Source: Taudactylus pleione
Taxonomy: Eukaryota > Chordata > Amphibia > Anura > Myobatrachidae
NCBI GenBank assembly: GCA_031769625.1
Contig: JAUIMM010000637.1
Coordinates: forward strand, 4,604,001-4,668,000
Length of the DNA stretch: 64,000 nucleotides
Direction: 5' to 3'
Below the pieces are notes generated by a model. That model was not told where the DNA came from. It made no database searches and saw only the letters and a program-made list of their open reading frames with translations. Below, piece by piece: positions 10,943 through 23,023 of this stretch; position 1 is the first letter of the stretch; each line of letters begins with the position of its first letter. Both the position numbers and the translations under genes were made by a program.

Positions 10943-11085
10943 GGGTTATATTTACTAAAGTGCAGGTTTTCAGAAGTGGACATGTCACCCATAGCAACCA
11001 ATCAGATAAATGTTAAGTAGAATCTGATTGGTTGCTATGGGCAACATCTCCACTTCTAAAAATCTGCACTTTAGTAAATATACCT
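10943..11085. mobile_element. Short palindromic MITE (ATTTACTAAAGTGCAG ends)
   Basis: The left arm reads ATATTTACTAAAGTGCAG, then TTTTCAGAAGTGG, then CCATAGCAACCAATCAGA. The right arm is its reverse complement, ending CTGCACTTTAGTAAATAT. The hairpin covers almost the whole element, with a loop near 11008-11020. A half copy lies at about 21925-21995. Confidence 0.85.
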
Positions 11086-14000
11086 CTAAGTGTGAGATGA
11101 TATATATCAAATACTTCAGCGATTAGATTGAATAACAAAAACTACTTGTGTGTTGACTGAGTATCGGAGCAGGAGCGGTAGTTGACTGTCGGTATCGAGC
11201 CAATGCAAGTGCAGCCTGCAGAAACGCCAAATGTGTTTTGGTCACTTAGAAAATGAGAAGCACAAACCTAAATTGCAGTATCAGGGATTGTGGCTTTACC
11301 ACGCACCGTCATAGAGAAAACCATAGCCTTTGATAGAATGAACTATTAAATGAATGGCTTTTCCGTGGGTTTCAAACCAAACTCAGTGGAACAAAATGCT
11401 AAAAGTACATTATTGTGTGAGACTTTGTTTGGGGTAATGGAACTGGTGGTGAAGGAACGTATTTATAGGATCGCCGTGATATTTTTCTAACATGTGGGAT
11501 GGGGTGTTGACATAACCTTGTTTTATTTTAGAAACTAAAGCATGGGGAAAGCTCATTTTCAAGCTACAGTATGATTTAAGAAACTTTCTCACAGAGGAAA
11601 GGTCTCGGAAAAGTAAACAGTTTGGTGTGAATATATGTTATACTCCAGAACGTTAAGAGACTACTAAATCTTAGAAACTATTTATAGAAAATGAAAAAAG
11701 ACATATAAAAAAAACCCTCACAAAATAGGTGTAAAATAAATAAATCAAGATGAAATTATGTATGACCACATCATCTACAGTACCGTTGGAACACGATATG
11801 TGCGTCAGGCGGGTGTACCCGACACTGGGGCACACCGCCCGCCCATCTAACCAGAAATTTATTTTTTTGGTGCTGTTCCCGAGATCCCGTCTTTACAGAG
11901 TTATGTGGGAGTGCCGCATCTTCCATGCATGCACAGTGACGCAGCGCCGCGCTTGATCAACTACACGTGTTAAAGCAGATTTTTTTTTTTCTCTATAATA
12001 GTCTCTCTGGGTGTTTCTTTTACTATTACAACATCACTTTACATTTTTGCTAACAGGGGAGCGGAACTCCCTCTTTACGACTCTGCATACCAGGTCTGAC
12101 CAGGGTCAAGGTTAGAAAAGTTGGTCCGAGAGTGGTAATATGGGCCAGTCTGCCTGGTGTGGAGAGGGGTGTGGCCATGTCAGGAAGTTCAGACACCATC
12201 TGTCAAGGCCATCGCTGAATGGGTGTGGCCACACCATGTTCGGTTCCTGGACCTCCAGGCAGTCCCAGACACTGTTACTTTACACGTGCCCCCATTCCCT
12301 CTTAGTATCGCTTTAATGACTCCAGGAACATAAGTGGTCACTTTAGTGACATATTGTGTTTGCACACAGATGCAATAAACCAGGTGTATAATTTTTTAAC
12401 TTAAAAAAAAAGAAGGGGTAAGGAATCCTTGCATTGGCCCATGGATGGTGGCAAACCAGACTGACCCTTAAAGTTCCAAGTAAACTCAAGTTTAAGTTAA
12501 GTTATATACAGTATGATCCTTTTTTGGAATTCTTCTTATACATCTTGCGATTTCAACAGACCAACATTTAGTATTCTTGTAGCTAATGACATAGAAGAGA
12601 AATGAAAGTTAAATAACGTTGCTCTGTTTTTCCCTCTAAGGGTTATTCATTAGATTAATACGATGAGTTGAATCACTCTTTTTGCGGCTTTGACACATGC
12701 ATACTATATTTGGGTTGATGAAAACTAAACATTTATGAGAGGTGGAATTCTCCCCTCTGATCTTCAAATACACAGGAATAGGCGGGATGAGCAGATATTT
12801 CACTGTTTGATGTTACTTTGAACACAATGCTTCAGCACAGACTCCGCTATAAATGATTCATTGCGTGTTATCCAGGACGAGTCTGAGCTGACTGGTGAAG
12901 GGACACTGATAGAGGGCATTTTGGGTTCATACTTGTAAATGTGAGTTTTAATTATTCCAAAAGTGACATCGTTATGAACAAAAAGATTTTTTTTTTCTGG
13001 TTCCATTTTTCAGAAAATTTATAGATGCAGTAAAAAAAAAAAAAAAGTTTATAAAAAATAGACAAACCATAGCAAAGGCACAATTATAGCAGGGAGTAGA
13101 CTGCCACTGGGGTCAGAGTGAGAGGACCTGGCTATGTGGGACGGTCTTCACGTTAAAAAGGCATCGGCTTTCATCGGGGGCCACTGATGAGAGCAAAGAA
13201 GGGAGCCGTCTTTCCGTTGATCTGTACGGAAAGATGTATGGGGGCTGGGCACAGTAGCAGATCCATCATGGGTGCAAGGTTTGCAGCGGGGGGCCCTGCT
13301 GGACTCACGAATCCATGTGCACCCATCATAGTTACATCACTACACGATGCTCGAAAATTATCTTTTTGAAATTGATAAGATTATTTTGGAATGTTGGGCA
13401 ATGGGAAACTGACAACAGATGTAACCTATCAGCCGGCGTATGCATCCATCTTCCAGCCAAACTACTGAAATAGCCCCAATTGGGACTGCATGTGCGTGTT
13501 GCCAAATTAGACATTAACCTGACGCCCTGTGTCCGGCTGAAGAAAAAAGTAGATGACACTACTACAATAAAATGTCACACCCATATTTCTGATGTAATGC
13601 ACAGCTGTAATCGCCCTTATATGTTACCACAAACCTTCCTTGGATGAAGATCCGCTTTCTACTTTCATTGTTGGGCAAATGTTAATATCTACATGTTTAT
13701 TGTAAACGGTCTGTCCCGTCGCTACCATGCACGTGCAGTAGCTGGGGGCAAGGAGGAAGTGACGGTGAACGGGCAAGGCAGAGCAATGGGTAGGGGGGTC
13801 TAGATGAAGCTGTGATGGAAAGGGGTGTGGGGTCGGGACAGAGCCACAATGGAGCGAGTAAGGGGTGGAGACAGGGGTGTATCTAGGGGTTTGAGCGCCC
13901 CAGGCAAAGTAAGGGACTGTCCCTGTTGGCAGATAGTAAACAGACACCATGTTGGCTGTACAAGCTTAATAGTAAGATACACCCCTGGGTGGGGAACATC

Positions 14001-14659
14001 ATATAGGGACAGGGCTGGCCTTATATGAGGGAAAGACCGAGTGGGGGTGGAGACTGAGGTGCCAGGTCCAATAATATGTTAATAAACAATGCTAGCCACC
14101 AGTAAACAAAATAGGGACAAATATATTTCCGGGCAACCGTGACTTCAACAACTGCTGTAGGGCTGGTCATTTTTTTTTTTTTTTTTTGTGACGGCCTTAA
14201 ACGGTTACATAAGGTGCCTCTGTTACAGCAGCACTAGGGTTACAGCAGTGTGTATTCATGGGATAAGGTTGAAGAATTAGTTCATGTTTAATAACAGCAC
14301 TGTCCTCCCGCAGGAGTATTGCAGATATATGATGGCAGATAGAGATGAGCCAAGATCCCACGTTTCAATTAATTGTGACATTGAACAAATGTTTTATTAT
14401 TAGATAATACAAATGAAGTTGTGTAAAACAATGTTTTAGGACAGTAAAAGGTCATCAGCTGTGTATATTTATTAAGGAATGGATAATGTTCATTTAAATA
14501 GTTTCTTTCCAGAAATTACATTTTTCAAAAACTTCATCTTAAAAGGAAGCATCATACCATGGCCGTGGTACCCTATGTACAGCTCTGGAGAAAGCCTGGT
14601 CACTTCCTTCCTGTGGACCTTACCATGTACTGTAAGTATAAAAGTGTTCCTGCTGTGGT
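11086..14659. other. Unassigned AT-rich intergenic DNA
   Basis: About 3.6 kb with no recognisable gene or element end. Visible items are a poly(A) run at 13032-13045, a poly(T) run at 14170-14187, and a GGGTGCA/GGGGGCCC repeat fragment at 13255-13340 related to sequences near 3632 and 51560. Short open frames here have no domain signature. One candidate exon (14513-14631) is listed separately. Confidence 0.4.
14513..14631 (+). other. Candidate internal exon (weak)
   Basis: A 119-bp segment sits between a pyrimidine-rich TTTCTTTCCAG and a consensus donor GTAAGTAT. Two of the three frames are open across it; one contains Trp, Pro and Tyr-rich residues, the other a HLKRKHHT then QLWRKPGHFLP phrase. 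I do not recognise a family in either frame. It may be a host exon or chance, and no partner exon was identified nearby. Confidence 0.18.
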
Positions 14660-14784
14660 TTTGGTATAATAGATAGACAGCAGATGTTAGACAGGTAATA
14701 GGTCGACAGGAACAAAAGGTCGACAGGTACAAAAGATCAACAGGGTCAAAAAGTCAACACAAAAATGGTCGACACACGCTTTTT

Positions 14785-14868
14785 TTTCTAACCCTAATCT
14801 TAACCCTAACCCTCCTTCCTGGTGCCTAACCCTAACCGTCCCTTCTAGTGCATAACTCTAACCCTCCG
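14785..14868. repeat. Degenerate CCTAACCC telomere-like block
   Basis: About 80 bp of TAACCCTAA and GTGCCTAACCCTAACC units with interruptions, inside the repeat at 14660-15475. Confidence 0.75.
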
Positions 14869-14900
14869 ATAAGTGTCGATTATTTCTGTGTAGACACTTT

Positions 14901-15383
14901 GGGGGTCATTCAGACCCGCTCGTGAGCGTCAGGACGCTCGCAAGCGGGTCGATGTTCCCCACTGCGCATGCGCACGACGGAGGGAGCTCCATCGCGCGCA
15001 TGCTCCGGGTCTCGCACCAAAAGGGGCGTGCTGTCGATGTTGATTGACAGCACGGCCCCTTTGGTGGGCGTGCCTAACAGACGGAGGCGTTCCCATGGGA
15101 ACGCCTATCGTCTGAAGCCGGCCCCACTGACATCACTAGTGATGTCAGTGGGAGTGATTACTCCAGGGCTTGTGGCAGGGAGACCCTACCGCAGGGTCTC
15201 CGTCGCAAGTCCGATGGTCGCGATGGTCAAGACCATCGCGACCATCTTTTTGGCCGCTCGCATATGCTGTGGGTGGTGACCCACAGCTATACGAGCGGCC
15301 AGGAGGCCGCTCCATTTTCATGGAGGAGGGCCCTGATTCAGAGCGAGCGCTCTGGTCAGAGCGTTCAGCTCTGAATCAGGCCC
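14901..15383. mobile_element. Chain-of-hairpins MITE, second copy, TSD TTT
   Basis: Ends GGGGGTCATTCAGACC and GCTCTGAATCAGGCCC, flanked by TTT at 14898-14900 and 15384-15386. It has most of the hairpins of the element at 6121-6669 in reversed order and orientation: the GCGCATGCGCACGACGG hairpin, the GGGGCGTGCTGTC hairpin, CGTTCCCATGGGAACG, the CCACTGACATCACTAGTGATG palindrome, CGATGGTCAAGACCATCG and the GTGGGTGGTGACCCAC stem. One inner module differs: GGAGACCCTACCGCAGGGTCTCC replaces two stems of the first copy. Confidence 0.85.
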
Positions 15384-15475
15384 TTTGTCCCTATCGACCT
15401 TTTGTCCCTGTTGACCTAACTTCTGTTGTCTATCTAGACATTGTCTATCTATTTACTGTCTATCTATCGACGGGA

Positions 15476-16280
15476 ACCCCCTGCTGTAATCCTTTCTATT
15501 TTGCCGGCCCTACCTTTCATACTACATAAAGAGCTGAAACATTGGTTGTATATAAAACCACATTTGTCAGTAGCAGTAATGGAAGTTTTCTCATACAGGG
15601 GCCTATTCATCATCGAAGGCTGTATGGCCTCCGATGATGAAGTTTTGAACTCGCTGGGAGAGATACTTAAGTATCCAACTGGCAGCGGGGGAATAGTAAC
15701 ACCGAAGCAATTCATCATTGCTCCGATGTGGGGACAGCTGCTCCGAAAAGCAGTTGTCCCCATGGTTAGTATCACAGCTACTTCTGTAGCTCCGTTACTT
15801 ACCTGTTCCCCGTCATCCCGGCTACGGTCACTCATGCGCAAAGCCGCCGGGGAGGTACTGAGGAGGCGGCGGAGGGATCCACGCAGCTGGGCAGGCAAAT
15901 TTAAATGCCCCCCCAGTTGTGATGTCTGGCCAGACATATCAAGTGGCCGATTGGTGAGTGTGTATAGCTTAATAAATCAGGCACTCGGTCGGCATGAAAG
16001 GTTCGGATAAGTGTGTACCCAGCTTAAGGCAACAAACAAACAAAAACTGCCTGGAAGTTAGATGCAGCGAAAACACTCGCATATTTTGAAGAAAGGTTTG
16101 ATCCTGTGCTGTTAAGTTCTTTCAAACACCCCATGGCGTTGCTAGTTGTGGGGTGGGATGCTGGTGACTAAAATGTACTTTATCGGTGACATACTGATGT
16201 GGTTCAATCTTGAATTTTGTGGCACATATTTACAAAAACATGTAATACATTCATCCGATCTATAACTATATTCACTTATA
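15476..16280. other. Intergenic with a partial hairpin-rich element
   Basis: 15605-15650 holds a palindrome (TTCATCATCG ... CGATGATGAA) and 15728-15763 another (GGGGACAGCTGCTC ... GCAGTTGTCCCC). These look like part of a further hairpin-rich MITE whose left end would be GGGGCCTATTCATCATC near 15598; I could not fix its right end. The open frames across it on both strands follow from the palindromes. Confidence 0.4.
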
Positions 16281-16444
16281 GGGGGATATGTACTAAACCT
16301 TGGAGAGAGAGATATAGTTAAGAGAGATGAAGTACCTACCAGTCAGCTCCTAACTGCCATGTCACAGGCTGCGTTTGAAAAATGACAGTTGATACTTTGT
16401 CTCTCTGCACTTTATCTCTCTCCACGACTTAGTACATCTGCCCC
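16281..16444. mobile_element. Short MITE (GGGGGATATGTACTAA ends)
   Basis: Inverted ends GGGGGATATGTACTAA and TTAGTACATCTGCCCC, with inner inverted GAGAGAGATA/CTCTCTC and CAGCTCCTAACTG/ACAGTTG words. A partial relative begins at about 63517 (GGGGGGAGATGTACCAAG). Confidence 0.75.
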
Positions 16445-19400
16445 ATACTGTTTAACTGCCACAAAGGTGTGAGTAAATTAGATACTTCTGAGACGCCCCA
16501 TGAAACCCTGGAACATGTAACGTCTAGGAAGACGAATACAACATTCCTGGAGTGCGTGGATTGAGCACCATGCAGGCTTCTGAGACAGTGTGCAGTCCGT
16601 CTGCTTGACTGAAGAATTCCCTCTGGGAATCATCATCAAGGGATATTTACTTGAAACATTTCTGTGAACTGTCAAAAATAGTCAAACGTTTTATTGATCT
16701 GACCCGATTTAATTATTTCGAGTCCTTTTTATTTTTATTTTTTTGTTAACCAGCGACTGAAACGAACAAGATTAACGTGCATCGCATCTCCTGTGTGGAC
16801 TTCTGCTGATTGAGGAGAGTCAGGCTCCTGTGCCCCTCTTTGAAAGGAAAGTGGTCTCAGTAGGAGAGTGACCAAAAGACATTGGGGCTGCATATGAAAG
16901 GTCTAGATCAGTTGCGGCTCCAGAGGTAGGGCTGCAGCGCAGCCCAAAATTCAAATGGGGGAACCACGCCAACTGCCATTTCAAACGCTGCAAACATAGA
17001 TGACTGGGACACACTGGCAGTTGGTGGGGCTCCCCTATTTGAATTTTGGACTCTGGAGCCGCCACTGGTCTAGATCATTATACAGCTCTATCCCATTATA
17101 CAGCTCTATCCTCTGCATACAGTATGTTAAAAAAGGATAGTGGGGGAAATGTCTGATTACAGACACCCATGTGCGTATTCACTTTTTCTGATAGGTTCTC
17201 TGGATTGACATGTTCCTTTTGACAATGTTTAAATTATTTTCCATCTTACAGCACATGTCATTTATTCATATAGTCATTCTCTATAACCTCTGTTGGGTTA
17301 ACTAGGGCCCTATTAAGAGATGGCGGGGTGCGTTTTTAGCGAGCCCCCCACAATGAAGCTGGCCCCACCATACCTGTTGACAATGTGCTTGCCTGTGCAG
17401 CGTGCCATCTCCCTATACTCATCCCATGGTGCCATCTTTCTGATGATAAATTTGGAAAGGATACCGCACACTTAGAAGAGAGCAAAGACTCTTTGCTATC
17501 TGCTGCATGGCGCCATCTTGCTAAACATATCACTGCAAGGATTGTGCCGCGGGACAAGCATAGGAAGTTGGCGCACGGGCAGGCACAGTGGTCAGTCTTG
17601 GGTACCCTGCTGCACCCATGATAGATTCTCTAAAGGGGTTAAACATTTATTTCCAGGAACAAAGTTTTGGAATGATAGATTACAACATTTCCATCTATTG
17701 GTTCCTGTGAAATGTATCCAGGGGAAAATATGAATCTCGTTTACCCAAAGTGCAATTTGTCAAATTAACATTTCATATTCTCCAATGAGCAGGGAGTAAG
17801 GTGTCACCAATCCAGCTGGAGGAGTGGTGACCATCACCATCAGCACAGAACAATTTGATGATTAACTCCAAGAATGAATCTGATTATTTATTGAGTCAGG
17901 AAGGAATGTATGTCCTGTTAGGTTAAATAGCCACTATCACAGTGGTGGATGCCCCCAGGGGGGATCCAATTAGCTGAGGTGGCTACAAAAGACACACTAC
18001 ACACTACAATCAAGTTGCAATGGATCATTAGGGACAAAGCTGAAGACGATGAGTTGGAGAAGGCAGAAGTATCGGTGACAAACTAAAGTCCATGGGTTGG
18101 GGAAGGAAGAGGGACAAACAGGCAAACAAGACACAACTCTCAAGGCAATAGCACAGAAACACGGTTCCAACTCTGTTTGAGAGAGAGGTTCTTACTTCTT
18201 ATAAAGGCTGCAGAGAGGTGAGGTCTCATCGCTTATTGACTTGACCTGTAACAAAGTGTGTCCAGTAAGTGGCAATGATGCACTACCTACCATCTGTTGT
18301 CTGTGACTGGTATTGCAGTGGATTCTCACATGTTGCAGTAAGTGCACTGCCACAGGCAGCTGGCATTGCTGCTCAAACCCTCCCAGGCCAGCTGACTCCT
18401 AATTGTACACAGCTACAGGCCGGGAATGTCTGAAAAGAAGCAGACGGTGCAAAAAGTCGCACATGCCTACTAAAAAGAAAAATTCAAGTTGCTGTTGAAA
18501 AAACTTAAATGTACGTTGAAGTCTGATTCTGAGTAAGGCCCTCAATGTGTAACCACATTGGAAACAGGTCATTCAGTGCTCAAGGTAAGCTGCAGGATGA
18601 ACCCCAAGGTCAGCTCACTGGGTAGCAACTCATCAGCTTGCCTAAATCTTCAAGGGGTCATCATTGACTAGGGGAACAGGGAGATGAAAACAAAATGTCA
18701 GTACAATGTACATGAGAATCCATTCTTTACTGAAGGCTGCATTTGTTGTACTAATGTGTTTATATGTAGTCTTTGTTTGGCTGAAATCTGGAGAGGGAAT
18801 GTACATTTCCAAAAATATCATATGCATGAATCCAAAAAAAAAATGATCTCGGAGTCATAATTTTCAGCCGTTTCCCTCTTTCATGCTGTGTCTTGTATAT
18901 CCAGGGGTAAGCTTGGCTTATATTATTAGCGAATTGATAAAACAATCTTAAATCTAGGGGAGCTTCCAGTTCTTTGAAATGGAATAAACAGAACAGCCGA
19001 CTTTGATCTGGCATGCCAAATACAGGTAATGTAAGCACATATATGATTCCTGGTCTGGGGTATGTGTCATATTTCTCATTGCATCTATATATACAAACAA
19101 CAGAACACTAAAAAATGTCAAAAAGAATGTTGGGAGAGTAAAGGTCAACTGAACCAAAAATACTGAAATGTTCCTATATGTAGTATGGAAGCAAAATTCT
19201 GTGATCAGCCTCACCCTGAATTTTTTGATGCAGCTTTTTTTGTGTGTGTGTGATGAAGTATTAACCCATTACTCTCCATCACAAACAGACTATAACTAAT
19301 GGGATAAAGGCTAGTAACGTGGGACAAGAAGTTGAAACGGTAAAGCCTAACACTACTCTCATTGCCATTCTGTTATGTAGAACATTGTATACATTCGCTC

Positions 19401-20835
19401 AGTGTAGCCAATGGATATTTATTTTGCTAGACTTTACAATGACATATAAATTGGTGAGCAGATTGAGTTTGGGATGAGAATTTCCATTATTCTAGGTATA
19501 GTATTAATTTAGCTCAGACATACGTGATATGTAATTCATACAGTAGATTATTTGTCTTTATATTGCAAATGGCATGGTTATTCTATTAGTACAAATATGA
19601 AAGGTGTGTGATTTAACTCAACTATTAAGATTCACCTGTATAGAAGCATTTGTAGAGATAGGATCTTACAGGTTATTGACTGTAGTCTGAATAAGGGGCA
19701 TTGGGGTGCAGCTATAGCAAATCATGACAGAATATTTAATCAATGGCAAGCTGATATGACATACTGTTATATTTATGTTTGGCAAATAATAAGTAGGTGA
19801 TAAACCTACTTGCAATTAAATGTATGGAACCAGGACCGGCAACAGAAATCTTGGGGCCCGGTACACTGATGTCTCTGGGGGCCCCCCTGGACCCCCCCAC
19901 ACATATACACCCCTCCCCATATGTGCACTAATACATGTAACAACAAATATAAGACTAAATATAAATATAAAACATAAAATATAAGTCCCATCCATAGGCA
20001 AACGCAGGGGGGGTTTCCATCTGCCTGGAAACCCCCCTACCCCAGCCCATGCCATGACCACAATAGAAATAGTAATATAATAGAATTTTACAAGTGCTGC
20101 ATGTTATTCTCACTATCACAAATTAAATTATTAGCACTACCTGTGGATCTTTTAACATGTGTCAGCCAGTAATAAATACACCTGTGCACCAACTAGGAGA
20201 TCTGGAAAACATTCACTTCTAGGGATGTGCTGCTAGAGAGCCCAATATGTACATATATATGTCCAGGGCAGTGCTAGGTTTTTCTGGTGCTCCCCCAGAC
20301 TCCCGGACTTGCTCTAATAATCTGGAATGGTGCCCACATCTAAAATAAATACATTCAGCTCAGGCAGGATGGCCCTACTGACACATTTAATGGCTTACTG
20401 TGATCGCTGGTCCTGTATATGCTGGAATTATGATATACAATACACTTTGTATGACGCATATTAAAGCTGGATAAGTGCTAATTCTGCCCTCTTCATGGAC
20501 TGGCCACACTCACTTTAAAATCAGGCATTTGCAAACCCCCCTCTAGAAATCCTACATTTGCCCCTGCCATCATGGCTAATCCCTTCGGCTGTAGCACTAC
20601 TCTGCCTAATACCCCTTTTCCACTAAAAACACGGTTCCAAGCCGGGTCAGACCTGGGGTTTACCCCATTACCACTGGAGTCGGCGCCGTACACACTGTCA
20701 TCACCAAGCACCAGTAAAAAAAATAAAAGTTGAAGTTCCCAAAATAACACATTGCAAATATAGACTTTAAACTTATATAAAAATTATACAAATTTAATCT
20801 GTGTACTTTTAATTTTTTTTTTAATAATATTTCAT
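16445..20835. other. Unassigned intergenic DNA, 4.4 kb
   Basis: No gene or complete element is visible. Fragments noticed: a GGGTACCCTGCTGCACCCATGAT repeat phrase at about 17599-17622; a GGGGGCCC-containing repeat fragment at 19840-20045; and a CCCCTTTTCCACT phrase near 20617 that begins a possible MITE with no matching right end found. Short open frames lack domains and the base composition is AT-rich throughout. Confidence 0.4.
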
Positions 20836-21270
20836 TGTAAACTAGCTGAAGTACCCGACGTTGCCCAGGTTTAAATCTTCAAGTTATTAAGTTTTATTAT
20901 GTGATATTGTCCAAATCCATCCAGTGGAAGGCCCAGAATAGGATCCCTGGGTCAAAGTTCTGCCCATCGTACATCAATGACAGGTCTGACCGGGAATTCA
21001 ACCCCCTAATATGTCTTCTGGGATCCAATGTTACCACTTTGTGAAGTTTTCGTTCAAATCCATACAGTGGAAGGCCCATAACAGGCACCCTTGGTCAAAG
21101 TTCTGCCCAATTTATACCAATGGGAGGTCCGACCGCGATCCTACCGCCCCCCTAAAACCTGGCCAGGATCCAACTGGACCACCTTGCATTGGTTTCATCC
21201 CAATTGGTGCAGGAGTGTCCGAATGCATAACCGCACAGACAAACACACAAATAAACAAACAGACCAATGA
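20836..21270. repeat. Interspersed repeat with internal duplication
   Basis: Begins near ACTAGCTGAAGTACCCGACG followed by TTGCCCAGG and ends in a run of CAAACA/AATAAACAAACAGA words, a layout seen at ends of some retroelements. A segment is present twice in tandem: ATCCATCCAGTGGAAGGCCC ... CAAAGTTCTGCCCA ... GGTCTGACCG at 20915-20992 and a close copy at 21058-21135. I cannot assign the family. Confidence 0.5.
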
Positions 21271-22255
21271 ATTTTAGATATAAGATATGTATCCTATTTC
21301 TATATCTTCAATGGTCGCCTTAGCTACTTAGTATTTCAGTGTTTTTCTGATCACCAGGCAGTAAAGAATAAAACTATCATTAAATTAGGCCCTTTGGGTG
21401 CGAACAGACCTGTACAAAAGAGTTTAGCAATGAAACTATCTGTAATTTATACTGTAGGGCACAGAAAATATACAATCCAAAATGTATGAATGGTTTATTG
21501 TGGAGATGAAATTTCAGACTGGTCATTTTATATTTCTTGCATGGTTGTATTATTCTAACACCGCATGAGAGCCCACTCATATTTTATTCAATGTTTTTAT
21601 TATATTTTTTTTATTTTGACACAGCTACACTATGTGAGTAGGAATGTAAGAATATAGGAAGCTGTGGCTAGGGCTGGGATTAATCCATTAGAGCTGCTTG
21701 TGAATGGCAGATGCAATAAACTGTCACTGGGAAGGCAGCATAAGAAGAGAGATGGGCTGCCGATCACCCTGCACAACTAATCAGAGAGGGATATTTGCAG
21801 GCTAGACCTTGTGAGGGAGCTAAAGTTTGATTATTATTTTGATGTTCTCATATATATTTGTTATACAGGGCAACAATATGGCAGAGAGATATTGAAGTGA
21901 TCATTTGAAATGGCCAGACATCTAGGGGTATATTTTAACAAAGTGCGGGTTTTTAGGAGTGAAGATGTTGCCCATAGCACCAAAAAAATTAAATATTATT
22001 AAGATTAAAAAAATAAAAATTAAAAGGACACTGATTAAATTTGTATAATTTTTATATAGGTTTAAAGTCTTAATTTGTACTGTGTTATTGTCGGAGCTTC
22101 AGCTTTTTTTTTTATACTGTAGTTGCTCTTGTCATTCTTAATATTGTATAATTTTCCATGTTACAATGACCTAGTAAGTGATTGTGTTGTTGTGTTGTCT
22201 AAAGCCTATGTTCCAGCAGCCAGGCCATAAGAATAACAGAGAGAGAAGAGAGAGA
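21271..22255. other. Unassigned AT-rich DNA
   Basis: No gene is seen. 21925-21995 carries half of the MITE family at 10943-11085 (AACAAAGTGCGGGTTTTTAG, then GTTGCCCATAGCA). The rest shows nothing recognisable. Confidence 0.45.
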
Positions 22256-22933
22256 GGAAAAGGGGAAGCACAAATAAGCTATGAAATAATGACTGTATAC
22301 TTCAAGTATTGTGCCTCAACTTTTTTGCAGACACAGTAAGAATTAATAAGAATTACAATCTAAATCAGCCAGTGATACCACTATGTCGGTCACACATATA
22401 AGCTTACTGTATATGAAAAAATTAAAATGTAATGTTGTATATATATCCCAACAAAAAAGAAGGGGCAAAGGGAAGGATTTAGACAATGAAACAGTTAGTT
22501 TTGTTTCAAAATGTAGTCTATCCCGTAAGAGTAGCTAAAAAAGCTCAAAAATACAAGTATAAAGTACTTCTCAGAAATGGCACATGTTTTCCAGATATCT
22601 CTTATTCAAAACTCCGGTATCTTTTGCCCAAACAGATATTTGTATAAGGCGTAGACTAAGTAGATAGTGTGCTGAATACACCAGTTAGTATATCCTTGGT
22701 AAGGATTGATAGCTCTGGGAATTATGACTCTCCGGTGCTCTTGTACTAAGCTGTGTAGGATTGAAAAAGAATATTTTAGCATGCAAATACTGCAGTGACA
22801 GCATACAGACCAGAGCGGTATGTCAGACCACGAGGGCGATGTCTGTGGGTTGTTTAGCCGGCTCACATCCAGACTAGTGTGTGGTCTTTTTAAGCACTTT
22901 TTGGTGTGACAGAAGCACGGACAAGAATGGCAA

Positions 22934-22983
22934 CACCTGACGCGTTTCTCGACCTTAATACCTGGTCGTTTCATCAGAGGAAC
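22934..22983 (-). ncRNA. Hammerhead ribozyme core
   Basis: Read on the minus strand, the order is CTGATGA (22971-22977), a stem II of CGACC/GGTCG (22964-22968 with 22950-22954) closing a 9-base loop, then GAAA (22945-22948) and CGCGTC. CUGAUGA, a paired stem II and GAAA are the conserved catalytic core of the hammerhead self-cleaving RNA. Upstream on the same strand, an AGAGGA/TCCTCT pairing could supply stem I. Such ribozymes occur in Penelope-like retroelements and are thought to process their transcripts. Activity is not shown by sequence alone. Confidence 0.72.
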
Positions 22984-23000
22984 AAAAAAGGTTTTTTATG

Positions 23001-23023
23001 ATCCTCTGAGAAATGCGTCAGAG
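23001..23023 (+). ncRNA. Collapsed hammerhead remnant lacking stem II
   Basis: On the plus strand CTCTGA is followed directly by GAAATGCGTC. Compared with the minus-strand copy next to it, the TGA plus the whole stem II has been lost. It would not fold as a hammerhead and is a decayed copy. Confidence 0.5.

Larger units (their letters stand above)
14660..15475. mobile_element. Nested repeat with GTCGACAGG-type inverted ends
   Basis: The left end is built from ATAGATAGACAGC and repeated AGGTCGACAGGNACAAA words. The right end carries their inverse (CCCTATCGACCTTTTGTCCC, then runs of CTATCTA). Inside are a telomere-like array (14785-14868) and a Harbinger-type MITE (14901-15383), leaving under 350 bp of its own sequence. 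No coding capacity. Element class unknown. Confidence 0.6.
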
